Shown: positions 1-9,324, counted from the first letter of the stretch. The stretch is 64,000 nucleotides of DNA from Actinophytocola sp035634895 (GCF_035634895.1 NZ_DASQCC010000153.1:1-64000), one strand, 5' to 3'. The notes: generated by a model from the sequence alone, not told the origin. Made by a program: numbers and translations.

Positions 1-108
1 CAAGGCAGCAAGGCAGCAAGGCAGCAAGGCAGCAAGGCAGCAAGGCAGCAAGGCAGCAAGGCAGCAAGGCAGCAAGGCAGCAAGGCAGCAAGGCAGCAAG
101 GCAGCAAG
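1..108. repeat. 8-bp tandem repeat array (CAAGGCAG), about 13.5 copies
   Basis: A perfect tandem array of the 8-mer CAAGGCAG starts at the first base and breaks at base 109, where the expected G is C. It probably continues upstream of the window. The unit is not a multiple of three, so it is unlikely to be coding. Confidence 0.95.
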
Positions 109-466
109 CATAGGGCCACGATGGACACCGGGCGGAAAACGGGGCGGAGCAGAGAAGGCCAACGAGAGCGAGCAGGGAACAAGAGCGAGAAGAGACCAGA
201 GCCATGGCGAGAACCACGCAGAGTCGTGGCGGAAGGCCCACGGCGCCACGCTTCACGACCGCACGGGAGCCGGCCGCCGAGCACGGCAACCTGGGGGCGT
301 TGACACTGCCGGCACAGATGCCTGAGGCAAAGCGCTAGACGACAACCCACCTAACGCCCACGAAGTTCAACCAGCCCCACCCAACCAGCCCCCGGCCCAA
401 CCCTCGCCCACCACACCCCCGGCCCCGCCCCCCGGCCGGCCCGGCTAGCAACCAGAGACACAACCC
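109..466. other. Intergenic region with no supported gene
   Basis: This stretch lies between the 8-bp repeat array and the 3' end of polA. The only open frame, near 121-303 on the plus strand, encodes an Arg-rich low-complexity peptide without a convincing ribosome binding site. I see no gene here. Confidence 0.6.
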
Positions 467-3187
467 TCAGTGAGCGGCATCGTTCCAGGAGCGACCAAAC
501 CCGACCGACACATCCAACGGCACGTCCAACTTGTACGCGGACCCCATCCCCTTGCGCACCAACGCTTCCGCCTCGACACGCTCATCCTCGCGCACCTCGA
601 GCACCAGCTCGTCGTGCACCTGCAGCAACATCCGCGACCGCAGGCCGGCAAGCTCACGGTCCACATTGAGCATCGCGACCTTGATGATGTCCGCCGCGCT
701 CCCCTGGATCGGCGCGTTGAGGGCCATCCGCTCAGCCATCTCGCGACGCTGACGGTTGTCCGAGGTCAGGTCCGGCAGGTAGCGCCGGCGACCGAAGATC
801 GTCGACGTGTAGCCGTCCTTCCTGGCCTGTGCCACGATCTCCTGCAGGTAGTCACGCACTCCGCCGAACCTGGCGAAGTACTCCTCCATCAGGCCGCGCG
901 CCTCCTCCGTGGAGATGCGCAGCTGTTGGGACAGCCCGTACGCCGACAACCCGTACGCCAGCCCGTAGTTCATCGCCTTGATCTTCGCTCGCTGGGCGCC
1001 GGTGACCTCCGTCGGCTCCACAGCGAACACTCGCGCCGCGGTCGCCGCGTGGAAGTCGTGTCCGGAGTTGAACGACTCGATCAACGCCTTGTCGCCCGAC
1101 AGGTGCGCCATGATCCGCATCTCGATCTGCGAGTAGTCCGCGGTCATCAACGCGTCGAAGTCCGGGCCCACCACGAACGTGTCGCGGATCGTGCGGCCCT
1201 CGTCCGTCCTGATCGGGACGTTCTGCAGGTTCGGTTCCGTCGACGACAGACGGCCCGTCGCCGCGATCGTCTGGCTGTACGTCGTGTGGATGCGGCCGTC
1301 GTCGGACACCGACTTGATCAGGCCCTCGACCGTGATCTTCAACCGCATCGCGTCCCGATGCTCCAGCAGGTGCGCCAGGAACGGGTGCTCGGTCTGCTCG
1401 AACAACCCGGTCAGCGCGTCCGCGTCGGTCGTGTAGCCGGTCTTGGTGCGCTTGGTCTTGGGCATCTCCAGCTCGTCGAACAGCACCACCTGCAGCTGCT
1501 TCGGCGACCCCAGGTTGATCTCCTTGCCGATGACCCGGAACGCGTCCTGCTCGGCGTGCTTCACCCGCGACCCGAAGTGCGCCTCCAGCGACGCCAGCTG
1601 CGCCGTGTCCACCGCGATGCCGACCGCCTCCAGCTCGGCGAGCACCCGCAGCAGCGGCAGTTCCATGTCCGTGAGCAGCGCGGCCTGACCGGTCTCGTCC
1701 AGCGCCACCGCCAGCGCGTCGGCCAGCTCCGCGATCGCCCGTGCCCGCACGATCTCGCCCTCGGCGACCTTCTCGTCGTCGCCGTCCAGGCCGTCCAGCA
1801 GCGACAGCTGCCGCTCCTCCGGCTGCTGCTCCACCCGCAGCTCACGCTTCAGGTACCGCAACACCAGGTCGTCGAGCGCGAACGACCGCTGGCCGGGCCG
1901 CACCAGGTACGCCGCCAGCTGCGTGTCGGTCACGAGTCCGGCCAGCGTCCAGCCGCGGTGGCGCAGCGCGTGCAGCGACGGCTTGACGTCGTAGGTCAGC
2001 TTCGGCATCGACTCGTCGGCCAGCCACCCCGCGAGCGCCTGCTCGTCGGTTTCGTCCAAGGCGGTGACGTCGACGTACACGCCGATGCCATCGGCTCGCG
2101 CGAGCGCCACGGAGCGCAACTCGATGGCCTCCCCGCCGACACCGGTCGAGCTGAGCTGGAACGACAGTCCCATTCGGGTGCCGGCCGGGGAGTTCGCCGA
2201 CAGCCAGGACCCCAGCTTGCCCGGCTCGAACGTGCCGCCGGTCACCTCGAAGCCGTGCTCGGCCTCGGGCACGGCCGCCTCCAGCTCACCGAACAGCCGC
2301 TCGCGCAGCACCCGGAACTCCAGGTCGTCGAACAGCTGGTGCACCGCGTTGCGGTCCCACTGCCGGACCGCCAGGTCGTCGGGCGCCAGCTCCAGCGGCA
2401 CGTCCTTCACCAGCTCGGTGAGCTGGCGGTTCATCATCACGTTGGACAGGTTGTCCCGCAGCGCGTCGCCCACCTTGCCCTTGACCTCGTCGACCCGGTC
2501 GATCAGCTCGTTCAGCGTGCCGTACTGGTTGATCCACTTGGCCACGGTCTTCTCGCCGACGCTCGGGATCTTCGGGAGGTTGTCCGACGGGTCGCCACGC
2601 AGCGCCGCGTAGTCGGCGTACTGGTCGGGACGCACCCCGGTCTTGGTGTGCACCGCCTCCGGGTCCATCCGGCTCACCGTGGACACGCCACGGGTCGGGT
2701 AGATGACGGTGACCTGGTCGTTGACCAGCTGGAACGCGTCGCGGTCGCCCGTGAGGATGAGCACCTGGTAGCCGACCGCGGTCGCCTGGGTGGTGAGCGT
2801 CGCGATGAGGTCGTCCGCCTCGAAGCCGTCCTTCTCCAGCGCCTGGATGGCCAGCGTCTCCAGCACGTCCTTGATCAGGCTGATCTGGCCCTTGAACTCG
2901 TCCGGCGTCGCGGACCGGTTCGCCTTGTACTCGGCGTACTGCTCGCTGCGGAAGGTCTTGCGTGAGACGTCGAAACACACGGCGATGTGCGTCGGCTTCT
3001 CGTCGCGCAGCAGGTTGATCAGCATCGACGTGAACCCGTACACGCCCTCGGTGTGCTGCCCGGTCTTGGTGACCAGGTTCGCGTCCTTGAGCGCGTAGAA
3101 AGCCCGGTAGGCCATCGAGTGACCGTCGATGAGCAGCAACCGGCGCTCGGAGGTCTTGACAGAATCTGTGGCGGGCGTCTCAGGCAC
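467..3187 (-). CDS. polA: DNA polymerase I
   Basis: A 906-residue family A DNA polymerase for Okazaki-fragment processing and excision-repair gap filling. The N-terminal ~300 residues form a 5'-3' exonuclease/FEN domain (LLLIDGHSMAYRAFYAL near residue 17, and TGDRDAFQLV). A middle domain occupies the 3'-5' exonuclease position but lacks clear proofreading carboxylates, as is usual in actinobacterial PolA. The C-terminal polymerase domain has motif A (DYSQIEMRIMAHLSGD), the O-helix motif B (RAKIKAMNYGLAYG) and motif C (LLQVHDELVLEV). Length is normal for the family. The start is GTG at 3187. The gene is monocistronic and divergent from the thioesterase at 3254, with a 66-bp promoter region between them. 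Confidence 0.97.
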   Translation of the reverse strand: MPETPATDSVKTSERRLLLIDGHSMAYRAFYALKDANLVTKTGQHTEGVYGFTSMLINLLRDEKPTHIAVCFDVSRKTFRSEQYAEYKANRSATPDEFKGQISLIKDVLETLAIQALEKDGFEADDLIATLTTQATAVGYQVLILTGDRDAFQLVNDQVTVIYPTRGVSTVSRMDPEAVHTKTGVRPDQYADYAALRGDPSDNLPKIPSVGEKTVAKWINQYGTLNELIDRVDEVKGKVGDALRDNLSNVMMNRQLTELVKDVPLELAPDDLAVRQWDRNAVHQLFDDLEFRVLRERLFGELEAAVPEAEHGFEVTGGTFEPGKLGSWLSANSPAGTRMGLSFQLSSTGVGGEAIELRSVALARADGIGVYVDVTALDETDEQALAGWLADESMPKLTYDVKPSLHALRHRGWTLAGLVTDTQLAAYLVRPGQRSFALDDLVLRYLKRELRVEQQPEERQLSLLDGLDGDDEKVAEGEIVRARAIAELADALAVALDETGQAALLTDMELPLLRVLAELEAVGIAVDTAQLASLEAHFGSRVKHAEQDAFRVIGKEINLGSPKQLQVVLFDELEMPKTKRTKTGYTTDADALTGLFEQTEHPFLAHLLEHRDAMRLKITVEGLIKSVSDDGRIHTTYSQTIAATGRLSSTEPNLQNVPIRTDEGRTIRDTFVVGPDFDALMTADYSQIEMRIMAHLSGDKALIESFNSGHDFHAATAARVFAVEPTEVTGAQRAKIKAMNYGLAYGLSAYGLSQQLRISTEEARGLMEEYFARFGGVRDYLQEIVAQARKDGYTSTIFGRRRYLPDLTSDNRQRREMAERMALNAPIQGSAADIIKVAMLNVDRELAGLRSRMLLQVHDELVLEVREDERVEAEALVRKGMGSAYKLDVPLDVSVGFGRSWNDAAH

Positions 3188-3253
3188 CCTGCGAGTCTAG
3201 GGTGGGTCACCGACAATTCTCCGCAGACCCCGTATGACCAGCTAGGAGACCGT

Positions 3254-3679
3254 GTGGCCAACTTCCCGGAGAGCCTGCCGGGTGTCCGGCAGGACCTCGT
3301 CGACCAGTGGCTTCCCACGAGGATGGGCATCGAGATCAAGGAGTGGGACGCTCAGCGTGTGGTCGCCACGATGCCCGTGGCCGGCAACCTCCAGCCGTAC
3401 GGCCTGCTCCACGGCGGCGCGAACGCCACGCTCGCGGAGACCATCGGCTCGGTGGCGGCCGCGCTCAACGCCCCGGCGGGCCGGGTGGCGCTCGGGCTGG
3501 AGCTGTCCTGCACCCACCACCGCGCCGCCCGCAGCGGCTACGTCACGGGCGTGGCGACCCCGGTCCACACGGGCCGCTCGACCTCCACGTTCGAGATCGT
3601 GATCACCGACGAGGAGGGCAGGCGCACCTGCACGGCTCGCCTGACCTGCGTACTCCGCGACTCGGCCCCCGGCGCCTGA
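3254..3679 (+). CDS. Hotdog-fold thioesterase (PaaI/YbgC-like)
   Basis: A 141-residue single-domain hotdog acyl-CoA thioesterase. The signature YGLLHGGANATLAETIGSVAA near residues 50-65 contains the HGG loop and acidic catalytic residue of the PaaI/DUF4442-type family. The later segment HTGRSTSTFEIVITDEEG is the usual last two strands. The chosen start is GTG at 3254, preceded by AGGAGA at a good distance; longer in-frame versions run into the polA promoter and first codons. The substrate cannot be read from sequence. A strong bidirectional terminator follows directly. Confidence 0.88.
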   Translation: MANFPESLPGVRQDLVDQWLPTRMGIEIKEWDAQRVVATMPVAGNLQPYGLLHGGANATLAETIGSVAAALNAPAGRVALGLELSCTHHRAARSGYVTGVATPVHTGRSTSTFEIVITDEEGRRTCTARLTCVLRDSAPGA

Positions 3680-3684
3680 AGACA

Positions 3685-3722
3685 GGAAAGGCGCTTTCAG
3701 CACGTGCTGAAAGCGCCTTTCC
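3685..3722. terminator. Bidirectional terminator between convergent thioesterase and livF
   Basis: A perfect palindrome: an 18-nt arm (GGAAAGGCGCTTTCAGCA) and its exact complement around a CG centre. It lies between two convergent genes, so it can serve both strands. Confidence 0.9.
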
Positions 3723-3731
3723 CGCCATCGG

Positions 3732-4445
3732 CTACTGACCGAGGTACGCCTCGCGCACCCGTTGGTCCGCGAGCAGCTCGTGACCGGGGCCCTCGAGCGT
3801 GGTCGCGCCGAGGTCGACGACGTACCCGCGGTCGGACAGCGCCAACGCGGCGAGCGCGTTCTGCTCGACCAGGAGGATCGTCGTCCCCTGCTGCTGCAGT
3901 TCCTTGATCGTGTCGAAGATCAGCTGCGTCATGATCGGCGAGAGACCCATCGACGGCTCGTCCAGCATGAGCAGCCTGGGCTTCGACATCATGGCGCGGC
4001 CGATCGCGAGCATCTGCTGCTCACCACCGGAGAACAGGCCGGCCTTCTGCGTGCGCCGCTCCCCCAGCACGGGGAACAGCTCGAACACACGCTTGATGTC
4101 GGTCTGCACGCCGGACTCGTCCTTGCGGGTGTACGCGCCGAGGAGCAGGTTCTCCTCGACGGTCATCCGCGCGAACACCCGCCTGCCCTCCGGAGAGTGC
4201 GCGATACCGCGGGACAGGATGCTGTGCGCCGGCTCCTTGATGAGCGACTTGCCTTCGAACCGGATGTCACCGCCCCGTGGCCGGAGCAGTCCGGAGATGG
4301 TGCGCAGCGTGGTCGACTTCCCCGCGCCGTTCGCCCCGATGAGGCACACGATCTGCCCCTCCTCGACGACGAACGACACGTTGCGGACGGCCTCGATCGC
4401 ACCGTAGGCGACGCTGAGCTCGCTGACTTCCAAGAGCGCCGTCAC
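3732..4445 (-). CDS. livF: Branched-chain amino-acid ABC transporter ATP-binding protein LivF
   Basis: A 237-residue ABC ATPase of the LivF type. Walker A is GANGAGKST near residue 40, the signature is LFSGGEQQMLAIGRAMM, and Walker B is LLMLDEPSMGLSP. The protein is short, with no LivG-style C-terminal extension. It begins with a GTG that overlaps the livG stop (GTGA) and is the last gene of the livK-H-M-G-F operon. It should pair with LivG on the cytoplasmic face of the LivHM permease to drive uptake of Leu/Ile/Val or related substrates. Exact substrate specificity is inferred from operon layout only. Confidence 0.95.
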   Translation of the reverse strand: MTALLEVSELSVAYGAIEAVRNVSFVVEEGQIVCLIGANGAGKSTTLRTISGLLRPRGGDIRFEGKSLIKEPAHSILSRGIAHSPEGRRVFARMTVEENLLLGAYTRKDESGVQTDIKRVFELFPVLGERRTQKAGLFSGGEQQMLAIGRAMMSKPRLLMLDEPSMGLSPIMTQLIFDTIKELQQQGTTILLVEQNALAALALSDRGYVVDLGATTLEGPGHELLADQRVREAYLGQ

Positions 4446-5347
4446 GGCTGGTCCTCCCTGTACCGGTCGATGACCTCGGTCTTCGGATCGCCAGCCTGGG
4501 TGTCGCTGTACCGGGGCATGACCGTGGTCGCCGCCTCGGCCACCTCGGCCTCGACCTCCTCGCGTGGCTTGCCGAGGTAGGCCTCGATCACCCTCGGGTC
4601 GTCGCGCACCGTCTCCGGTGGGCCCTCCACCAGCACCTCACCCTGCACGAGCACGGAGACCGAGTCGCACAGGGAGAAGATGAACTTGGTGTCGTGCTCG
4701 ATGACCACGACCGAGACGCCGGTGTCCCTGATCCGGAAGATCAGCTGCCGGGCGGCCTCGGTCTCCTGCGGGTTCATGCCCGCGGTCGGCTCGTCGAGCA
4801 GGAGCACCGCGGGCTCGGTGGCGAGCGCCCGCGCGATCTCCAGCCGCCGCTGGTCACCGTAGGGCAGGTTGCGTGCCGCCGTGCTCTCGTCGCCGGTCAG
4901 GCCGACGAACTCCAGCAGCTCCCGGGAGCGTGCCCGCGCCGCACGTTCGCTGCGGCGGAAGCCCGGCCCGTGCAACAGGGACGCGACCGGCCCCTGCTTC
5001 ATCTGGATGTGCCGGCCCACCAGCACGTTCTCCAGCACGGACATGTTGGGGAACAGCCGGACGTTCTGGAACGTCCGCGCGATGCCCGCCACCGTGACCT
5101 TCGCCGGGTCGGACGGCAGCTCCGCGCCCCGGAGCCGGACCGAGCCCCGGGTCGGGGTGTACAGCCCGGTGAGGCAGTTGAAGAACGTCGTCTTGCCGGC
5201 GCCGTTCGGCCCGATCAGACCGACGATCCGGCCCTCGCCGAGGGTCATCGTGACGTCGTTGAGCGCGGTGAGGCCACCGAAGATCATGGTGACCCCGCTG
5301 GCCTCGAGCACGGTCTCGGTCATGCTGTGCCTGGCCGCCGCGTTCAC
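4442..5347 (-). CDS. livG: Branched-chain amino-acid ABC transporter ATP-binding protein LivG
   Basis: A 301-residue ABC ATPase with Walker A GPNGAGKTT, the long LivG insertion between Walker A and the signature, signature-region sequence PYGDQRRLEIARALA, Walker B VLLLDEPTAGMNP, and the family C-terminus (DPRVIEAYLGK). About 30 extra charged residues follow that normal end. GTG at 5347 overlaps the livM stop (GTGA); an internal ATG at about 5323 (MTETVLEA) is an alternative start giving a more typical N-terminus. Partner of LivF. Confidence 0.95.
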   Translation of the reverse strand: MNAAARHSMTETVLEASGVTMIFGGLTALNDVTMTLGEGRIVGLIGPNGAGKTTFFNCLTGLYTPTRGSVRLRGAELPSDPAKVTVAGIARTFQNVRLFPNMSVLENVLVGRHIQMKQGPVASLLHGPGFRRSERAARARSRELLEFVGLTGDESTAARNLPYGDQRRLEIARALATEPAVLLLDEPTAGMNPQETEAARQLIFRIRDTGVSVVVIEHDTKFIFSLCDSVSVLVQGEVLVEGPPETVRDDPRVIEAYLGKPREEVEAEVAEAATTVMPRYSDTQAGDPKTEVIDRYREDQP

Positions 5348-7089
5348 GCCTTACTTCCCTTCGACGACTCGAGCTCGTGCTCGTGCTCCAGCACCGCCTG
5401 CTCCTCGACCTCCTCGATGGGCTTGCCGTCGGGCGTCTCACCCGCGAACTCCGCCCTGCGCAACCGGTCGGGCACCAGACCCTGCGGCCGGAACCGCATG
5501 ATCAGGATCAGCGCCAGGCCGAACAGCAGGAGCCGGTAGTCCTCGAACTCACGCAGCTTCTCCGGCAGCACGAACAGCAGCGCGGCACCCATCACCGCGC
5601 CGGGGATCGAGCCCATGCCGCCGAGGATGACCGCCGCGAGCAGCGTCACCGACTGCAGGAAGGTGAACGCGTCGTAGGACGCGGTGCCCAGCTTGTGCGC
5701 GAACACCGCGCCGGCGAGGCCCGCCAGCATCGAACCGGTCAGGAAGGCCAGGATCTTCATCTTCCCGGTCTTGATGCCCATGGCGCGGGCGACGTCCTCG
5801 TCCTCGCGGATGGCGATCCACGCCCGGCCGATGCGGCTGTTCTTCAGGTTGGCGAACACCGCCATGACGAGCGCGACCAGCAGGGTGATGAGGAAGTAGT
5901 ACATCACCCCGGACGGCAGTTTCGTGCCGAACAGGTCGATCGGCTCGTTGAACTGGAGCCCGCCGACCGCGATGGGCGGAATGCTCGGGATCGCGTTCGC
6001 GCCACCGGTGAGGTCGCCGACGTTGTTCTGCGCCGAGCGGGTGAAGATCTCACCGAACGCCAGGGTCACGATGGCCAGGTAGTCACCGCGCACCCGCAGC
6101 GTCGGCGAGCCGACGATGACACCGAAGACGCCGACGATCACCGCGGCGATCACCGCGGCGACCGGGAACGGCAGCGTGATGCCGAGTTTCGCGGCCGCCG
6201 CACCGGACAGGTTCGCGGACACGAAGGCGCCGATGCCCATGAACGCCACGTACCCGAGGTCCAGCAGACCGGCCAGGCCGACCACGATGTTCAGGCCGAT
6301 CGCGGTGGCCGCGTAGATGCCGACGGTCCCGGCGACGTTCATCCAGTACTGCGTGCCGGCACTGGTGAACGGCAGGGCCGCGGCGCAGACCAGCAGCACG
6401 ATGACGGAGAACGCCCGGTGCCGCTCGGACATCTGGGAGATCCAGCCGGTGACCCCGACCCCGTGCAGCGCGCCGAGCAACCCGCCGGCCATGCCGAGGA
6501 ACGCCAGGAACACCGCGCCGGCGTACGGCGAGGACACACCCGCCGAACCACCCGCGGTCAGCGTCTCCGACACCAGCCACAGCGTGGCCGCGAACGCGAC
6601 CAGCAGCACCAGGTACTCGACGACCCGCGGCAGGTCCGGCAGCCGCGGGATTTCCGCGAGACCGATCCCCGCGCTGCCGAAGATCAGCGCGAGCCCGCCG
6701 ATGAAGCCGACGATGCTGCCGAACGCGAAGTTGCCGTCCGCGGCGGTGATCGCGCCGATCCCACCACCCTCCGAGGTGATGAAGACGGCGTTGACCAGTG
6801 AGATCGCCAGACCGCCCCAACCGACCGCACGCAGCACGCGCCCCTTGCTGGGGAGCGGAACGAACGTGACGACCAGCGCGGCCACGCCGAAGAGCAGCAG
6901 GTGCCACCGGAACCCGGTGAGCTCGAACGGCGCGTCGAAGAACTGCAGTGTCGACTTCTCCGGGTACGCACCCTCGTTCAGGACGAAGGTCGCCCACGGC
7001 AGCAAAGCCGCGATCAGCAGCAGCAACCCGCCGATCGCACTGAGCGGCCTGCCGAGGGTGCGCGGAACCATGGCGGTGAGTCTGCTCAT
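5344..7089 (-). CDS. livM: Branched-chain amino-acid ABC transporter permease LivM, with membrane N-terminal extension
   Basis: A 581-residue permease. The C-terminal ~330 residues carry the LivM fold (GLNIVVGLAGLLDLGYVAFMG, then the EAA-like loop around GRAWIAIREDEDVARAMGI). The first ~230 residues form an additional hydrophobic region with about six predicted membrane spans (for example residues 14-35 and 62-80) and no motif I recognise. Typical LivM proteins are 300-420 residues, so this one is unusually long. The C-terminal tail (about residues 545-581) is acidic. ATG at 7089 overlaps the livH stop (ATGA). Confidence 0.93.
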   Translation of the reverse strand: MSRLTAMVPRTLGRPLSAIGGLLLLIAALLPWATFVLNEGAYPEKSTLQFFDAPFELTGFRWHLLLFGVAALVVTFVPLPSKGRVLRAVGWGGLAISLVNAVFITSEGGGIGAITAADGNFAFGSIVGFIGGLALIFGSAGIGLAEIPRLPDLPRVVEYLVLLVAFAATLWLVSETLTAGGSAGVSSPYAGAVFLAFLGMAGGLLGALHGVGVTGWISQMSERHRAFSVIVLLVCAAALPFTSAGTQYWMNVAGTVGIYAATAIGLNIVVGLAGLLDLGYVAFMGIGAFVSANLSGAAAAKLGITLPFPVAAVIAAVIVGVFGVIVGSPTLRVRGDYLAIVTLAFGEIFTRSAQNNVGDLTGGANAIPSIPPIAVGGLQFNEPIDLFGTKLPSGVMYYFLITLLVALVMAVFANLKNSRIGRAWIAIREDEDVARAMGIKTGKMKILAFLTGSMLAGLAGAVFAHKLGTASYDAFTFLQSVTLLAAVILGGMGSIPGAVMGAALLFVLPEKLREFEDYRLLLFGLALILIMRFRPQGLVPDRLRRAEFAGETPDGKPIEEVEEQAVLEHEHELESSKGSKA

Positions 7090-8000
7090 GCGCGCACCTT
7101 CTCCGACTCACCGAACAGACCCTGCGGCCGGAACACCAGCACGAGGATGAGGACCACGAAGATCCACACGTAGTCGTACTGGGTACCGCCGGGCAGGTAC
7201 TGGCCGCCGAGTGTCTTGACCATCCCGATGACGAAGGCGCCGACCACGGCGCCGGGCAGGCTGCCGATGCCACCGAGGACGGCGGCGGTGAAGGCGAAGA
7301 TGCCGTTCTGGAAGCCGGCGCGGACGCCGAGCGTCTGGACGTGCATCCCGTACAGGACGCCGGCCACACCGGCGAGGATCGCGCCGATCACGAACGTCAG
7401 CACGATCACCCGGTCCGGGTTGACGCCCATCAGCCGTGCGGTGTCCGGATCCTGCGAGGTCGCCCGCATGGCGCGGCCGAGCCGGGACTTGTTGATGTAG
7501 AACTGCACCAGCGCGCCGAGCGCGATCGAGACCGCGATCAGCAACAGCCCGGTGGCTGGCACCTCGATGGGGCCGATGCTGACCTGGGTCTTGACGAACT
7601 CCCGGGGGAACGACTGGGAACGGTCGGCGTCCGGGAACCAGATCCGCACCGCCTCCTGAAGCCCGATCGACACGCCGAGCGCGGTGATCAGGGGTGCCAG
7701 TCGGGGCGCGTTGCGTAATGGCCGATAGGCGAAGCGCTCCATGAGCACCGCGATGGTCACCGAGACGACCACGCCGCCGACGAGCATGAGCGGCAGGGCG
7801 AAGTACCAGTCCATGTCCTTGACGCCCGGTACGAAGCGCCACACGGCGAGTCCCCCGAACGCGCCGGTCATGAAGATTTCGCCATGCGCGAAGTTGATCA
7901 GCTGGATGATGCCGTAGACCATCGTGTAGCCGACGGCGATCAGGCCGATCGTCGCTCCGAGCACGAGACCGTTGGCAATCTGCTGTAACAGTGTTGTCAC
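7086..8000 (-). CDS. livH: Branched-chain amino-acid ABC transporter permease LivH
   Basis: A 304-residue integral membrane permease with the LivH signatures GLVLGATIGLIAVGYTMVYG near the N-terminus, INFAHGEIFMTGAF, and AVLGGIGSLPGAVVGA near the C-terminus. I choose GTG at 8000 because GGAGG lies 6 nt upstream. An ATG four codons further upstream (8012) has no ribosome binding site and lies closer to the upstream hairpin. It forms the membrane channel with LivM and overlaps it by ATGA. Confidence 0.94.
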   Translation of the reverse strand: MTTLLQQIANGLVLGATIGLIAVGYTMVYGIIQLINFAHGEIFMTGAFGGLAVWRFVPGVKDMDWYFALPLMLVGGVVVSVTIAVLMERFAYRPLRNAPRLAPLITALGVSIGLQEAVRIWFPDADRSQSFPREFVKTQVSIGPIEVPATGLLLIAVSIALGALVQFYINKSRLGRAMRATSQDPDTARLMGVNPDRVIVLTFVIGAILAGVAGVLYGMHVQTLGVRAGFQNGIFAFTAAVLGGIGSLPGAVVGAFVIGMVKTLGGQYLPGGTQYDYVWIFVVLILVLVFRPQGLFGESEKVRA

Positions 8001-8013
8001 ATCTGCCTCCATA

Positions 8014-8048
8014 GACGGCGGGGGTGGGTTGGACCCACCCCCGCCGTC
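8014..8048 (-). terminator. Intercistronic GC-rich hairpin between livK and livH
   Basis: A perfect 15-bp inverted repeat (GACGGCGGGGGTGGG and its complement) with a 5-nt loop in the gap after livK. It has no T-tract. It probably acts as a partial terminator or 3' stabiliser, giving more binding protein than permease mRNA. Confidence 0.7.
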
Positions 8049-8085
8049 GTGTCACAAGTCACGAGATCCGTCGAAACCCGTCAGC

Positions 8086-9324
8086 TCAGCCTTCGAACTT
8101 GCCGGTCTGGACGGGCGCCCAGTCGGAGCCCTTGACCTGGTACACAGTGAGAACCGTGTTGGTGCTGTCACCGAACTTGTCGAACTTGACCGTCCCCGTG
8201 GCACCGTCCGCGGAGTACTCGCCGACAGCCGTCAGCAGCGCGTCGCGCTTGTCGGAGCTCCACTCACCGCTGCCGATGGCCTTGGCCAGCGAGCCGATGA
8301 TCGCGTTGGCGGCGTCGTAGGCGAAGGCACCGTAGGCGCTGTAGCCCTCCTTGAAGCCCGCACCGTCGTAGGCCTTGATGAAGGCCTTCGCGCTGTCCAG
8401 GGTGTCCGTCGGCGCACCGACAGAGGTGGCGAGGTCGCCGTCCTTGCCGCCGAGCTCGATGAACGCCTTGTCGTAGATGCCGTCGCCGCCCATCACCGGG
8501 ACGTTCAGGCCCGCGCTGGCCAACTGCTTCGACAGCGGGCCGGCGCCCGGGTACTCGCCACCGAAGTAGACGGCGTCCGGGTTGAACGGCTTGATGGCCG
8601 CGATCACGCTGGAGAAGTCGGTGTCGTTCTCGCCGACCTTCTGGCGCGTGACGATCTTCGCGCCCTTCTTCTCCGCCTGCGTGGTGAACGTGTCGGCCAG
8701 GCCCTCACCGTAGGTCAGACCATTGGTGACGATGGCGATGTTCTTCTTGCCGGCCTTGTCGATCAGGTAGTTCGCCGCGTACGGACCCTGGAAGGAGTCC
8801 ACCGTGCAGGTGCGGAAGTAGGTCTTCCAGACCCGCTTGGGGGACTTCAGGAAGTCCTCGCCCTTGGTCAGGGCGTCGTTCGTGTTGGCCGGCGAGATCT
8901 GCAGGATGTTGTTCTGCGCCAGGATCGGCGCGACGCTCTGGGCCACCGACGAGTTCAGCGTGCCGACGACGCCGACGACGCCGTCCTCCGAGGCCAGCTT
9001 GGTCGCGGCCTGGGCGCCCTTCGTCGGGTCGCGCTCGTCGTCCAGTGGCTCGAGGGCGAGCTTGTAGCCCGGGACCTTGCACTCCTTGTTGGCCTGGTCG
9101 ACCGCGAGCTGCGACGCGTTCTTGATGCCTGCGCCCAGCGCGGAGAGGTCCCCACTCAGCGGCGCGATGACGCCGACGACGAGGGTGCCCTTGCTCTGGT
9201 CACAGCTACTCGACTGGTTGCCACTGCCACCACCCGACGACTCATCCTTGTTCGTGCTGCAAGCCGCGAGCAGCACCACACCAGCTGCTACCAGAGCCGC
9301 GGCTTTCACCGTCTGGTTTCGCAC
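8086..9324 (-). CDS. livK: Branched-chain amino-acid ABC transporter substrate-binding lipoprotein
   Basis: A 412-residue periplasmic-binding-fold lipoprotein (Peripla_BP_6 type). The N-terminus has a signal peptide ending in the lipobox LLAAC, predicting lipid modification at about Cys22, followed by a Ser/Gly linker. The mature protein begins GTLVVGVIAPLSGDLSALGAG, the usual first strand and ligand loop of amino-acid-binding LivJ/LivK proteins, and retains the hinge and second lobe (GDGIYDKAFIELGG). The start is GTG at 9324 behind AAAGGGA. It is the first gene of the liv operon, with about 270 bp of promoter region upstream. The exact ligand is not determinable from sequence. Confidence 0.94.
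   Translation of the reverse strand: MRNQTVKAAALVAAGVVLLAACSTNKDESSGGGSGNQSSSCDQSKGTLVVGVIAPLSGDLSALGAGIKNASQLAVDQANKECKVPGYKLALEPLDDERDPTKGAQAATKLASEDGVVGVVGTLNSSVAQSVAPILAQNNILQISPANTNDALTKGEDFLKSPKRVWKTYFRTCTVDSFQGPYAANYLIDKAGKKNIAIVTNGLTYGEGLADTFTTQAEKKGAKIVTRQKVGENDTDFSSVIAAIKPFNPDAVYFGGEYPGAGPLSKQLASAGLNVPVMGGDGIYDKAFIELGGKDGDLATSVGAPTDTLDSAKAFIKAYDGAGFKEGYSAYGAFAYDAANAIIGSLAKAIGSGEWSSDKRDALLTAVGEYSADGATGTVKFDKFGDSTNTVLTVYQVKGSDWAPVQTGKFEG

Noticed and set aside
121..303. 60-residue plus-strand frame after the tandem repeat
   Set aside because: Arg/Glu-rich low complexity, no ribosome binding site and no recognisable family.
470..2965. 831-codon plus-strand open frame antisense to polA
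   Set aside because: It is the high-GC mirror of a well-supported polA. The composition is Arg/His/Gln/Val-rich with no domain or ribosome binding site.
8086..9324. Solute-binding protein as part of the NRPS or a siderophore system
   Set aside because: It is operonic with liv permease genes and has the amino-acid-binding fold, not a siderophore-binding one.
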